From Bradyrhizobium acaciae (lineage in GTDB: Bacteria > Pseudomonadota > Alphaproteobacteria > Rhizobiales > Xanthobacteraceae), in NCBI RefSeq assembly GCF_020889785.1, contig NZ_JACMYK010000012.1:1-64000 (forward strand): a DNA stretch of 64,000 nucleotides. The letters are read 5' to 3'. Shown in pieces: positions 24,618 through 33,487 of this stretch; within the stretch, counting starts at the first letter, position 1, and every line of letters begins with the position of its first letter. The notes under the pieces were generated by a model, which was not told the DNA's origin, searched no databases, and saw only the letters and a list, made by a program, of their open reading frames with translations. The position numbers and the translations under genes were made by a program.

Positions 24618-25421
24618 ATGGCGGAGCCTGCGTTGTCTGGATCTGATGCCGGGTCAGCGGTGCGCCTGCGCGGCGTCGCCAAGACTTACGACAGCGGCGT
24701 AGCGGCGCTCGGGCCGCTCGACCTCGACGTCGCCAGCGGCGAGTTCGTCTCGCTGCTCGGACCTTCCGGGTGCGGTAAATCCACCGCGCTGCGGCTGATC
24801 GCCGGCCTCTCCAGGCCGAGCGCCGGCACGGTCGAGCTCTCGCATCACGGCACGGAGCAGCGCGGCAGCCACAGGATAGGCTTCGTGTTTCAGGAGCCGA
24901 CCCTGATGCCGTGGGCCAATGTGCGCGACAATGTCCGCCTGCCGCTGAAGCTCGCCCATGCGCCGGCGGCCGATGCCGATGCGCGCATCGCCGCTGCGCT
25001 CGATCAGGTCGGGCTTGCGGATTTTGCCGGCGCCTACCCGCGCGAATTGTCTGGCGGCATGAGGATGCGGGTGTCGCTGGCGCGCGCGCTGGTCACCGAT
25101 CCGGATATCTTGCTGATGGACGAGCCGTTCGCGGCGCTCGACGAGATCACGCGCTTTCGCCTCAACAACGACCTGCTGTCGCTGTGGCGCAACCTGCACA
25201 AGACGGTCATCTTCGTGACGCACTCGGTGTTCGAGTCGGTCTATCTCTCGCAGCGCGTGATCGTGATGACGGCGCGGCCGGGCCGGATCGGCGCCGAGTT
25301 TCGCATCACCTCGCCGGAGCCGCGCGGCGAGGAATTCCGCACCTCGGCCGAATATGCCGCGTTCTGCCGCGAAGTCTCGGGTGCGCTGGCGCCGTCTTAC
25401 GCAGGGCAGGCGGGCGCATGA
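24618..25421 (+). CDS. ABC importer ATP-binding protein (SsuB/TauB-like)
   Basis: Cytoplasmic ATPase of 267 residues. Walker A is GPSGCGKST, the Q-loop is in FVFQEPTLMPW, the signature reads LSGGM, Walker B is ILLMDEPF, and the switch His is in FVTHSVFES. It drives the importer formed with the downstream permease, whose ATG overlaps this TGA (ATGA at 25418-25421), so translation is coupled. Confidence 0.93.
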   Translation: MAEPALSGSDAGSAVRLRGVAKTYDSGVAALGPLDLDVASGEFVSLLGPSGCGKSTALRLIAGLSRPSAGTVELSHHGTEQRGSHRIGFVFQEPTLMPWANVRDNVRLPLKLAHAPAADADARIAAALDQVGLADFAGAYPRELSGGMRMRVSLARALVTDPDILLMDEPFAALDEITRFRLNNDLLSLWRNLHKTVIFVTHSVFESVYLSQRVIVMTARPGRIGAEFRITSPEPRGEEFRTSAEYAAFCREVSGALAPSYAGQAGA

Positions 25422-26206
25422 AGTCTCCTCAGGACCTCGTCCGCTTTCTGCTTCCGCTTGCGGTGTTTGCCGCAGGCCTCGTGCTCTGGGAAGCGATCGT
25501 CCGCGCCTATGACATCCAGCCCTATGTGCTGCCGAGTCCTTTGTTGGTGCTGAAGACGCTTGTCGCGGACTGGCCGATTCTGTCGCAATCGCTCGGCGTC
25601 ACGCTGCTGACCACGCTCGAAGGCTTCGTTGCCGCAGCGGTCGGCGGCGTGGTGCTGGCGCTGTTGTTCAACCAGTCGAAATGGCTGGAATATTCGCTGT
25701 TTCCCTACGCGGTGGTGCTACAGGTGACGCCCGTCATCGCGATCGCGCCGCTGCTGCTGATCTATCTGCAACAACAGACCGCCGTGATCGTCTGCGCCTG
25801 GATCGTGGCGTTCTTTCCGGTGCTGTCGAACACCACGCTCGGCCTCAATTCAGTCGATCGCAACCTCGCCGGATTGTTTCAACTTTATGGCGCATCAAAG
25901 CTGCAGGCGCTGCTGTTCCTGAAGCTGCCGGCGGCGCTGCCCTATATCCTCGGCGGCCTGCGCATCGCGGGCGGCCTGTCGCTGATCGGCGCCGTGGTCG
26001 CGGAGATCGCGGCAGGCAGCGCCGGCGCTGGCTCGGGCCTCGCGTTCCGGATCGCTGAATCAGGCTACCGGCTGAATATTCCCCGCATGTTCGCAGCCCT
26101 TCTGCTGCTATCGCTGGCCGGGATTGTCATCTATGGGTTGCTGGCGTTAGTTTCGCACCTCCTGTTGCGGCGTTGGCATGAGAGCGCGTTAGGAAAGGAC
26201 AATTGA
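25418..26206 (+). CDS. ABC importer permease (SsuC/TauC-like)
   Basis: Inner-membrane permease of 262 residues with about six TM helices and the cytoplasmic EAA loop (LFQLYGASKLQALLFLKLPAALPYI) that docks to the ATPase. It starts with LVRFLLPLAVFAAGLVLWE, a hydrophobic N-terminal helix. The gene overlaps the ATPase gene by 4 bp and the next gene by 1 bp (TGATG), so the five genes from 23558 to 27884 look like one operon. Confidence 0.92.
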   Translation: MKSPQDLVRFLLPLAVFAAGLVLWEAIVRAYDIQPYVLPSPLLVLKTLVADWPILSQSLGVTLLTTLEGFVAAAVGGVVLALLFNQSKWLEYSLFPYAVVLQVTPVIAIAPLLLIYLQQQTAVIVCAWIVAFFPVLSNTTLGLNSVDRNLAGLFQLYGASKLQALLFLKLPAALPYILGGLRIAGGLSLIGAVVAEIAAGSAGAGSGLAFRIAESGYRLNIPRMFAALLLLSLAGIVIYGLLALVSHLLLRRWHESALGKDN

Positions 26207-27189
26207 TGGCCCCGATTTCTTCCGAAAAGATCGATCTGTTGGTTTATGGACCGATCCGGCCAATCCTCGAAAACGGCTTTTCCGATCAGTATGTGCTGCA
26301 CCGTGCCGAGAGCCGCGGCGACCTCGAGCGGCTGACGCCCGACACGATGGGCAAGATCCGCGGCATCGCCGTCACCTATCACACGATGGCGACCGACAGG
26401 ACCGCGATGGCGCTGTTTCCGAAGCTCGAAATCGTCGGCAGCTTCGGCGTCGGCTACGACCACGTCGATTCTGCTTATGCGCGCGATCACAATATCGTGG
26501 TCACCAACACGCCCGACGTGCTGACCGAGGAGGTCGCCGACGTCGCGATGGGGCTGCTGATCGCGACGCTGCGCGAATTCGTCAAGGCCGACCGCTATGT
26601 GCGCTCCGGCCTGTGGCAGACCCAGAATTATCCGCTCAGCGTCGGCTCGCTGCGCGATCGCAAGATCGGCATCGTCGGCATGGGCCGGATCGGCCAGGCG
26701 ATCGGGCGGCGGCTCGAAGCCTCGCGGGTGCCGGTGTCCTATCATTCGCGCAATCCATCCAAGGACGTCGCCTACAAGCACTATCCCGACCTGATCGAGA
26801 TGGCGAAGGCGGTCGACACCCTGATCGTCATCGTGCCGGGCGGCGCCTCGACGGCGAAGATGATCAACGCCGACGTGCTGAAGGCGCTCGGCCCGCGCGG
26901 CGTGCTGATCAATGTCGCGCGCGGCTCGGTGGTCGATGAGCCGGCGCTGGTCGCGGCGCTGAAATCCGGCACCATCCTCGCCGCCGGTCTCGACGTGTTC
27001 GCGGCCGAACCAAACGTGCCGGACGAATTGAAGGCGATGCAGAACGTCGTGCTGCTGCCGCATATCGGTTCGGCCTCGGTGGTGACGCGCAATGCGATGG
27101 ACCAGCTCGTGGTCGACAACATCACGAACTGGTTCGCCGGCAGGCCGCCGCTGACCCCGGTTGCGGAAACGCCCGTCAGGGATCGCTGA
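26206..27189 (+). CDS. D-2-hydroxyacid dehydrogenase (glyoxylate/hydroxypyruvate reductase-like)
   Basis: NAD(P)H-dependent dehydrogenase of 327 residues, reducing 2-oxoacids. ATG 26206 overlaps the permease stop, and AGGAAAGGA is just upstream. The Rossmann motif is IGIVGMGRIGQAIGRRLE. The catalytic Arg and Glu regions are VARGSVVDEPAL and the C-terminal LLPHIGSAS contains the His. The subgroup resembles GyaR/GhrB, where SRNPS-type residues after the Rossmann domain (SYHSRNPSK) fit NADPH use. Its place in the importer operon suggests that the imported compound yields a 2-oxoacid or glyoxylate (inference). Confidence 0.9.
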   Translation: MAPISSEKIDLLVYGPIRPILENGFSDQYVLHRAESRGDLERLTPDTMGKIRGIAVTYHTMATDRTAMALFPKLEIVGSFGVGYDHVDSAYARDHNIVVTNTPDVLTEEVADVAMGLLIATLREFVKADRYVRSGLWQTQNYPLSVGSLRDRKIGIVGMGRIGQAIGRRLEASRVPVSYHSRNPSKDVAYKHYPDLIEMAKAVDTLIVIVPGGASTAKMINADVLKALGPRGVLINVARGSVVDEPALVAALKSGTILAAGLDVFAAEPNVPDELKAMQNVVLLPHIGSASVVTRNAMDQLVVDNITNWFAGRPPLTPVAETPVRDR

Positions 27190-27884
27190 TGGCCTCGTCC
27201 CGCTTCAACGTCGTGCTGCTTGTGCTGCTGGCCGCGTGCGGTCCGGCAGCCGCGCAGGACGCCTCGACGTTGAAGAAGGACATGATCGGGCAGTGGGAGC
27301 TCGCCACGACCGAGCGCAGCAAGACCTGCGTCGTGACGCTGAAGAGCGATGCGACGCCGCAGGGCTTCAAGCTCGAGCTCGAGCCGGCCTGCGCCGCCGC
27401 GCTGCCCTTCACCAAGGACATCACCGGCTGGAGCATCAAGGGCCTCGGCGACATCGTGCGGCTGCACAACGCGGCCGGCGAGGCGGTGATCGATTTCACC
27501 GAGGTCGAGACCGGCATCTTCGAAGGGATGCGCACCAACGAGGGCGTCTACATCCTGCAAAACCTCGCAGCGGCCCGCTCGCTCGCCAAGTCGATGGACC
27601 AGATGATCGGCGACTGGTCGATGGTCCGCGGCAACGGCCAGGCGATCTGCGCCCTGGTGCTGACCAACACCGAGGCCGGCAACGACAATTTCCAGGTGTT
27701 CCTGAAAGGCAAGTGCGATTCTGCGGTCGCGGCCTTCAATCCGACGCTGTGGCGGCTCGACCACGGTCAGATGATCCTGATGTCGCCCAAGGGCGAGACC
27801 TGGCAGTTCGAGGCCGACGATAACGCCCAGTGGCGCCGCGTCCCCGACAGCGCCGACCCGCTGATCATGCTGCGGGAGCAGTAA
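27189..27884 (+). CDS. Tandem AprI/Inh-type protease inhibitor domain protein
   Basis: Exported protein of 231 residues whose ATG overlaps the previous TGA (TGATG). Residues 1-22 form a signal peptide; Cys17 in LLAACG could also be a lipobox. Two copies of the AprI/Inh fold follow: about 31-123 (GQWELATTERSKTCVVTL; Cys47, Cys68) and 138-226 (GDWSMVRGNGQAICALVL; Cys154, Cys176). In this family a single domain blocks secreted serralysin-type metalloproteases in the periplasm. Here the domain is doubled and no serralysin is encoded nearby, so it may have another partner. Confidence 0.85.
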   Translation: MASSRFNVVLLVLLAACGPAAAQDASTLKKDMIGQWELATTERSKTCVVTLKSDATPQGFKLELEPACAAALPFTKDITGWSIKGLGDIVRLHNAAGEAVIDFTEVETGIFEGMRTNEGVYILQNLAAARSLAKSMDQMIGDWSMVRGNGQAICALVLTNTEAGNDNFQVFLKGKCDSAVAAFNPTLWRLDHGQMILMSPKGETWQFEADDNAQWRRVPDSADPLIMLREQ

Positions 27885-28038
27885 TTCGCGCCGGCCGGAA
27901 CGGGACGAATTTCCGGCCGAATCTCTCCAAAATAATTCCCGACCTCATGTCGATCCGGCCGCCCCCGGATCGTCGTCCCCCATAGCGAGCCGATTTTGCG
28001 GCGATCATCGCCGCTTCTCGCCCAACAGGAGTTTTCCC

Positions 28039-28434
28039 ATGCGGTTCATGTATATCGTCACCTCGTCCCAGCCCCCGCGCCCGCCGACGCCGGCGCTGAT
28101 GGAGGCGATGGGCAAGCTCGCCGAGCGGGAAATCAAGGCGGGCCGCATGATCGACACCGGCGGTCTGCTGCCGGTCGCGATGGGCGCCCAGGTGCGCATC
28201 ACCGACGGCAAGCTCAATGTCATCGACGGGCCCTTCGTCGAGACCAAGGAGATGATCGGCGGCTACGCGATCTTCGAGCTGCGCAGCAAGGAGGAGGCCG
28301 TCGCGGCCGCCGTCGAGTTCATGCAGCTGCACAAGGAGCATATGCCGGGCTGGGACGGCACCTGCGAGGTGCGTCCGTTCGCCACCCCGGGCGTCGACGG
28401 CGCCTGCCAGGTCGATGTATCCGCCTTAGCCTGA
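28039..28434 (+). CDS. DGPF-domain (YCII-related) protein
   Basis: 131 residues; ATG 28039 has CAGGAG upstream. The family signature is plain: MRFMYIVTS at the start, then NVIDGPFVETKEMIGGYAIFE. The gene lies 84 bp before an ECF42-like sigma factor on the same strand. This pairing is a known hallmark of ECF42 regulation, and the DGPF genes are usual sigma targets. The biochemical role of DGPF proteins is not established. Confidence 0.93.
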   Translation: MRFMYIVTSSQPPRPPTPALMEAMGKLAEREIKAGRMIDTGGLLPVAMGAQVRITDGKLNVIDGPFVETKEMIGGYAIFELRSKEEAVAAAVEFMQLHKEHMPGWDGTCEVRPFATPGVDGACQVDVSALA

Positions 28435-28518
28435 TGCGCGAACCGGAACGTTTCAAGCGAGGTGGACACCGCTTCGCGTGAAGAAAACGCGACGAGCAGA
28501 GATATCAGGTCGGCGGCG

Positions 28519-29799
28519 ATGACGGCCGCCGACATCCAGGCAACCATCCTTGCGGTGTGGCGCATCGAGCAGCCGCGGCTGATCACCAGCCTGTCGCGGA
28601 TGCTGCGCGACGTGCCGCTGGCCGAAGATCTGACCCAGGAAGCGCTGGTCGCCGCGCTCGAACATTGGCCCGCCGACGGCGTTCCGGAAAAGCCCGGCGC
28701 CTGGCTGATGGCGGTCGCCAAGCGCCGTGCGCTCGATCATCTGCGCCGTGCTCGGATGCTCGTCGAGCGGCACGGTATGCTGGCGCACGATCTGGCGCGG
28801 GAGCAGGACACCATGCCCGATCTTGATTCCGCGCTCGACGACGATATCGGTGACGAATTGCTGCGGCTGATCTTCACCGCCTGCCATCCGCTGTTGTCGC
28901 GGCAAGCCCGTGCGGCGCTGGCGCTTCGGATGATCTGCGGCCTCACCACCGAGGAGATCGCGCGCGCCTTCCTGCAAGCCGAGGCAACCATCGCCCAGCG
29001 CATCGTGCGTGCCAAGCGCACGCTGTCGGAATCCGGTCTCGTCTACGAGACGCCGCGCGGCGAGGAGCTGTCCGAACGGCTCGCCTCCGTGCTTGAGGTC
29101 GTCTACCTGATTTTCAACGAGGGCTATACCGCGGCCCGCGGTGACGAATGGCTGCGCCCGCAGCTCTGCAACGAGGCGCTGCGCATCGGCCGTGTGCTGA
29201 CCTCGATCGCACCGTCGGAGCCGGAGGCGCACGGGCTGCTGGCGCTGATGGAGTTCAACGCCTCGCGGCTGGCGGCGCGCACCGATGCGGCCGGCGAGCC
29301 GATCCTGCTGATGGACCAGAATCGCGCGCAGTGGGACCACCTGCAGATCCGCCGCGGGCGCCTGGCGCTGGCGCGCGCCCGCGAGCTCGGCGGCGCCGGC
29401 GGCTTCTATGTGCTGCAGGCCGCGATCGCTGCCTGCCACGCCGAGGCCGACACGTCAGATGCGACCGACTGGCGCCGCATCGCCGCGCTGTACGGCGATC
29501 TCGCCGCGCTGCTGGATTCGCCGGTGATTGCGCTCAATCGTGCGGTCGCGATCGGCATGGCCGAGGGGCCGCAGGCGGCGCTTGCGATCGTCGACGGTCT
29601 CGCCGACGAACCGGCGCTGAAGTCCTATCATCTGCTGCCGAGCGTGCGCGGCGATCTGCTGCACAAGCTCAGCCGCTTCGCCGAGGCGCACGCCGCGTTC
29701 GAGGCCGCCGCCGCATTGGCCGGCAACGCGCGCGAACGCGAGTTCCTCAAGCGCCGCGCCGCCGCCGCACGCGCTGCGCAGGACCACGGCTGTCGCTGA
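28519..29799 (+). CDS. ECF-type sigma factor (ECF42-like) with long C-terminal domain
   Basis: RNA polymerase sigma factor of 426 residues from ATG 28519; a GTG at 28462 is possible. Region 2 is LAEDLTQEALVAALEHWP and region 4 is LALRMICGLTTEEIARAFL, followed by an extension of about 230 residues rich in Ala/Leu helices (TPR-like) with FNEGYTAA. That extension is the mark of ECF42 and replaces a separate anti-sigma factor in controlling activity. The DGPF protein upstream is the expected partner and target. No anti-sigma gene is present. Confidence 0.92.
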   Translation: MTAADIQATILAVWRIEQPRLITSLSRMLRDVPLAEDLTQEALVAALEHWPADGVPEKPGAWLMAVAKRRALDHLRRARMLVERHGMLAHDLAREQDTMPDLDSALDDDIGDELLRLIFTACHPLLSRQARAALALRMICGLTTEEIARAFLQAEATIAQRIVRAKRTLSESGLVYETPRGEELSERLASVLEVVYLIFNEGYTAARGDEWLRPQLCNEALRIGRVLTSIAPSEPEAHGLLALMEFNASRLAARTDAAGEPILLMDQNRAQWDHLQIRRGRLALARARELGGAGGFYVLQAAIAACHAEADTSDATDWRRIAALYGDLAALLDSPVIALNRAVAIGMAEGPQAALAIVDGLADEPALKSYHLLPSVRGDLLHKLSRFAEAHAAFEAAAALAGNAREREFLKRRAAAARAAQDHGCR

Positions 29800-29868
29800 C
29801 GGCTCCGCGATTTCGACTCAAATCGCGGGCATGCTTGCGGAATCGCAAACCGATCAGGAACCACCAAA

Positions 29869-30246
29869 ATGACGAAGCCATCCGTGCTGGCGATCGGGCT
29901 CGACCCCACCTTCGTCGACCTGTCCGTCATGCCGCAGTTCACTCCCGAACTCGTGCGCAGCTACATCGACGCGCAGATCGAGGGCCTGCGGACGCTCGGC
30001 TATGACGTGGAGAGCTGCCTGGTCGACCTCGGCGAGACCGCGGAAGCGGTGACCGCGACGGCCCTCAACGCGCGCCGCTACGATTGCGTCGTGATCGGCG
30101 CCGGGCTGCGCGAGCCGCCGGAGCGCCTGCTGCTGTTCGAGCAGATCCTCAATCTGGTGCATCGGCTCGCGCCCGGCGCCGCCATCTGCTTCAACACCAA
30201 TCCGGCCGACACCGCGGCGGCCGTACAGCGCTGGGTCAAGCCTTAG
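29869..30246 (+). CDS. Conserved hypothetical protein, 125 residues
   Basis: ATG 29869 follows CAGGA at a 9-base gap. It is a soluble alpha/beta protein starting KPSVLAIGLDPTFVDLS, with a central RRYDCVVIGAGLR strand-loop and EQILNLVHRLAPGAAICFN near the end, giving a flavodoxin/Rossmann-like alternation of strands. No catalytic signature was identified. It is downstream of the sigma factor (69 bp) and could be in its operon; the end overlaps the convergent membrane gene by 11 bp. Confidence 0.75.
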   Translation: MTKPSVLAIGLDPTFVDLSVMPQFTPELVRSYIDAQIEGLRTLGYDVESCLVDLGETAEAVTATALNARRYDCVVIGAGLREPPERLLLFEQILNLVHRLAPGAAICFNTNPADTAAAVQRWVKP

Positions 30247-30673
30247 GCGCAACGGGCACAGCCTTGCCGCGCAGCCCCCACAACAGCAGGATCGATGCTG
30301 CGATGATCGCAAGCCCGATCGAGACGAACCCGGCGGTCACCAGCGTTTCCTGCCACTGCGCGGCACTCCGCCCGGCGGCCGTGACCGGCGAGAGTGCACC
30401 GGTTCCGAGAACGGAGGCGAGTGTCGTCACGGCCCAGTTGCCGTACGTTCCGCAGAGCAGCGCCCAATAAGCTGCGACGCTGGCGCGGTGCGACAGTCTC
30501 ACCTCGCTCCAGATTGCGCCGACCGCGAGCAGGAACGTGCCGTTCATGACGCCTTCGAGATGCGCCGCGAGCGCCATCCGCACGTTGGTGAAGTGCTGCT
30601 CGATGAGACCGGTCAGCAGCCCGATCAGGAACAGGGCCATGCCGTGAAACAGCAGCCGTCGTCTGTAATCCAT
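30236..30673 (-). CDS. Small membrane protein, HabA/styrene-oxide-isomerase-like
   Basis: 145 residues from ATG 30673, four TM helices. The start HGMALFLIGLLTGLIEQ, the NVRMALAAHLEGVMNGTFLL core and the WALLCGTYGNWAVT segment resemble the hydroxylaminobenzene mutase (HabA) and styrene-oxide isomerase membrane family. Characterised members isomerise small aromatics in the inner membrane. The assignment is from memory of the motif, so the reaction is not claimed. It is convergent with the preceding gene and divergent from the zincin/ATP-grasp pair. Confidence 0.65.
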   Translation of the reverse strand: MDYRRRLLFHGMALFLIGLLTGLIEQHFTNVRMALAAHLEGVMNGTFLLAVGAIWSEVRLSHRASVAAYWALLCGTYGNWAVTTLASVLGTGALSPVTAAGRSAAQWQETLVTAGFVSIGLAIIAASILLLWGLRGKAVPVAPKA

Positions 30674-30864
30674 TCTCGCCCCTTTTGTAGCCTTGCCCCA
30701 ATAATGACTGACCATAGCAGAAAGCGCGAAGGCGCCGGTCGCGACCTGGACCCGTGACCCGGGCTCTCCGCGCTGCCCGCCGGCTCTTGGCGGAAGCACG
30801 ACGCGGCCAGGGGGTGGCGCAACGCCGCCCCGGACCGGGCCCTGTCCACAAAGGCCCGGCGGTT

Positions 30865-30879
30865 GTTGCCGGCGGCAAC
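30865..30879. promoter_or_regulatory. 15-bp palindrome before the zincin/ATP-grasp operon
   Basis: GTTGCCG-G-CGGCAAC, perfect around a single central base, flanked by GGTT and C. It sits 46 bp before the start codon at 30926, a place expected for an operator. No regulator is encoded nearby. Confidence 0.35.
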
Positions 30880-30925
30880 CTATGACACCATCCAGATTCC
30901 GATTTGTTTTTGATTTTGGAAGCCC

Positions 30926-31954
30926 ATGCCGCGCCGCAAATATGCCTGGGAGAAGCTCACGGATGCGCAGTTGCTCGAGCAACGCCTCAGTAGTTTGAGG
31001 GTTGCCGTCGAGGGCACCTGGCTCGCGGATTGTGTCAGCACGCTTTACGAAGAGCTCGAAGAGCGGGGCATCCGGCTGCGGCCGCATACATGGATTTCGA
31101 GCGAATGGTTCAGCCCGGCCGATGTGCCCGGCATCGCCATTCCATTCTATCTCGCCCATCCCCGCCTGATGAAGCTCGAGAAGAAGATGATGCTCGACGT
31201 CGAGGGCGCCTCGTGGTCCGAGTGCATGGCCATTCTCCGTCACGAGGCGGGGCACGCCATACAGCACGGCTACCAGCTGCAACGCCGCCGGCGCTGGCAG
31301 CAGCTGTTCGGCCCGTCGTCGCAACACTATCCGCGCTACTACCGGCCCAATCCGGCCAGCCGCAATTATGTCCAGCATCTCAGGCTCTGGTACGCGCAGA
31401 GCCATCCCGACGAGGATTTTGCCGAGACCTTCGCGGTGTGGCTGCGGCCGCGGTCGAACTGGCGGACGCGCTATGCCGGCTGGCCGGCGATGAAGAAGCT
31501 CGAATATGTCGACGAGCTGATGGGCGAGATCGCCGGCAAGCGGCCGCTGCTCACGACGCGCGAGCGCGTCGATCCGCTGCATGCGCTCAAGCAGACGCTC
31601 GGCGAGCACTACAAGAAGAAACAGGCGTTCTACGCCTTCACGCCGCCGAAGACCTACGACCGCGATCTGTCAAAACTGTTCTCCGCCGATCCGCGGCATC
31701 ATCGGCATCCGCCGGCCGCATCTTTCATCAGGCGGCACCGCGCCCAGATCAGGCAGCTGGTCGCGCGGTGGACGGGCGAGAACCAGTTGACGCTCGACGC
31801 CGTGCTTGACGACATGATCTTGCGCTGCCGCGAGCTCAACCTGCGTGCGGTCGGCCCCGAGCAGAAGCTCGTGACCAACTTCACCATCCTGCTGACCGCC
31901 AAGACCATGCACGCGCTGTTCGGCCCGTCGCGCCGCAAATGGATCGCGCTATGA
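30926..31954 (+). CDS. Putative zinc metallopeptidase (zincin) linked to an ATP-grasp ligase
   Basis: 342 residues. The zinc site is HEAGH at 106-110 (RHEAGHAIQH) and the third ligand and support residues are likely in DEDFAETFAVWL (162-173), a helix typical of the Peptidase_Mx-type zincins. The N- and C-terminal thirds are rich in basic residues, and there is no signal peptide, so it should act in the cytoplasm. Its TGA overlaps the ATG of the ATP-grasp gene (ATGA at 31951-31954), so the pair is made together. What the pair does is unknown; options are described in the findings. Confidence 0.8.
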   Translation: MPRRKYAWEKLTDAQLLEQRLSSLRVAVEGTWLADCVSTLYEELEERGIRLRPHTWISSEWFSPADVPGIAIPFYLAHPRLMKLEKKMMLDVEGASWSECMAILRHEAGHAIQHGYQLQRRRRWQQLFGPSSQHYPRYYRPNPASRNYVQHLRLWYAQSHPDEDFAETFAVWLRPRSNWRTRYAGWPAMKKLEYVDELMGEIAGKRPLLTTRERVDPLHALKQTLGEHYKKKQAFYAFTPPKTYDRDLSKLFSADPRHHRHPPAASFIRRHRAQIRQLVARWTGENQLTLDAVLDDMILRCRELNLRAVGPEQKLVTNFTILLTAKTMHALFGPSRRKWIAL

Positions 31955-32985
31955 AACACTTTCGCATTCTGGTGCTGATGCACCCGGACTGTGTTCCGCC
32001 CGACTCCAGCGATGGCTACTCCGCGCGGGAGATCAATGAATGGAAAACCGAATACGACGTCGTGAGCACCCTGCGCGCGGCCGGTCATGAGGTTCGTCCG
32101 CTCGGCGTGCAAGAAGAAATCAAGCCGGTGCGCGACGAGATCGAAGGCTTCAAGCCGCACGTGGTGTTCACGCTGCTGGAGGAGTTTCACTACAACGTCG
32201 TGTACGACCAGCACATCGCGAGCTATCTGGAGCTGATGAAGATCCCGTATACTGGCTGCAATCCGCGCGGTCTGATCCTGGCGCGCGGCAAGGATCTGTC
32301 CAAGACGCTGGTGCATCACCGCCGCATCCCGGTGCCGGCCTTCGCCGTGTTCCCGATGCGGCGCAAGGTCAAGCGGCCGCCGCGGCTGGCGCTGCCGCTG
32401 ATCGTCAAGAGCCTGAGCAGCGATGGATCGCTCGGGATCTCGCAGGCATCGATCGTCGATACCGACGAGAAGCTCGTGGAGCGCGTCGCCTTCATCCATG
32501 AGCGGATCGGAACGGCCGCGATCGCCGAGCAGTTCATCGAGGGACGCGAGCTCTATGTCGGCGTGCTCGGCAATAACCGGCTACGGGTCTTGCCGGTTTG
32601 GGAATTGAAATTCGGCAGCATGGGCGGCCCGGTGGCGCGGCAGATTGCGACCGAGAAGGTCAAGCACGACACCAGCTATCAGGAACGCGTCGGGATTGTC
32701 GATGGCCCGGCCGAGGACCTGACGCCCGAACTATCCGCACACATTCAGCGGCTGGCGAAACGCATCTACCGGACGCTCGGGCTCGATGGGTACGCGCGTA
32801 TCGACTTTCGCCTGTCCACCAATGGCGTTCCATTTTTCATTGAGGCCAATCCCAATCCCGAGATCGCGAAGAGCCAGGAGTTCGCGACAGCGGCCGGGCA
32901 TGATGGACTGGACTACCCAGGTCTGTTGAACCGCATCCTGACGCTCGGAATCAGCCGCGCCAAGGCCGGCGTATCCCTGGGCTGA
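31951..32985 (+). CDS. ATP-grasp ligase (D-Ala-D-Ala ligase-like)
   Basis: 344 residues from ATG 31951. The D-Ala-D-Ala ligase-type N-domain is seen in IPYTGCNPRGLILARGKDLSK. The ATP loop region is LPLIVKSLSSDGSLGIS (149-165), EQFIEGRELYVGVLG (193-207) follows, and the C-terminal metal ligands are in IEANPNPEIAKS. It lacks the usual Ddl context (murC/murB/ftsQ), and the N-domain differs from true Ddl, so a peptide or amino-acid ligase of other specificity is likely. Overlap with the zincin gene says the two act on one process. Confidence 0.82.
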   Translation: MKHFRILVLMHPDCVPPDSSDGYSAREINEWKTEYDVVSTLRAAGHEVRPLGVQEEIKPVRDEIEGFKPHVVFTLLEEFHYNVVYDQHIASYLELMKIPYTGCNPRGLILARGKDLSKTLVHHRRIPVPAFAVFPMRRKVKRPPRLALPLIVKSLSSDGSLGISQASIVDTDEKLVERVAFIHERIGTAAIAEQFIEGRELYVGVLGNNRLRVLPVWELKFGSMGGPVARQIATEKVKHDTSYQERVGIVDGPAEDLTPELSAHIQRLAKRIYRTLGLDGYARIDFRLSTNGVPFFIEANPNPEIAKSQEFATAAGHDGLDYPGLLNRILTLGISRAKAGVSLG

Positions 32986-32994
32986 ACCAAGCCG

Positions 32995-33267
32995 TCAAAG
33001 GCTGCGCTGCATCAGATGGCGCCGTGCGTCCCTCGGGATGAACATCGCAAACGTTTCCCTAACACGCGCCGCCGGCGTCGCGTTCGCAGTGGCGACGGGA
33101 GCGGACGCCATGGTCGGATGAAACGCATTCGGTTCCGGCCACCGTCGTGCAAGGATTTCGTTTACCGAACCCGGCATGGCGAGCGCATTGCGGCGGCAGG
33201 TATCGTAGACGTACAAGCCGGCAAGAAAAATCGATACGACAACAAGGATCGTCCTGAAAATCGGCAT
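32995..33267 (-). CDS. Small membrane-anchored or exported protein
   Basis: 90 residues from ATG 33267 (MPIFRTILVVVSIFLAGLYVYD). It has one N-terminal hydrophobic helix without a clear cleavage site, so it may stay anchored, then a polar domain rich in Arg/Ala/Pro. The open frame extends to 33360 without a credible start. Convergent with the ATP-grasp gene (9-bp gap). No family recognised. Confidence 0.6.
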   Translation of the reverse strand: MPIFRTILVVVSIFLAGLYVYDTCRRNALAMPGSVNEILARRWPEPNAFHPTMASAPVATANATPAARVRETFAMFIPRDARRHLMQRSL

Positions 33268-33487
33268 TGTGTTTGCGCCTTCTTGATTGAGGCGAACAAT
33301 GCCCGGCAAGGGTGAACCGCGCGTTGAGCGGGCCGGTCGATCGGCCGATACGGTTCCCAACTGATGAACGCGGCTGCGTAAAGAGCTCGCTTACCAATGC
33401 CTTCAAGGTTGCGGCAACCAGCTTTCCTCACCGGCGGGAAAGAAGTCTCTGGCATTGAGAGACCAAGAAAAACACTGAGGAGGCACC

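Noticed and set aside
31951..32985. Calling the ATP-grasp gene ddl
   Set aside because: No cell-wall gene context, and overlap with a zincin gene; only the fold is supported.
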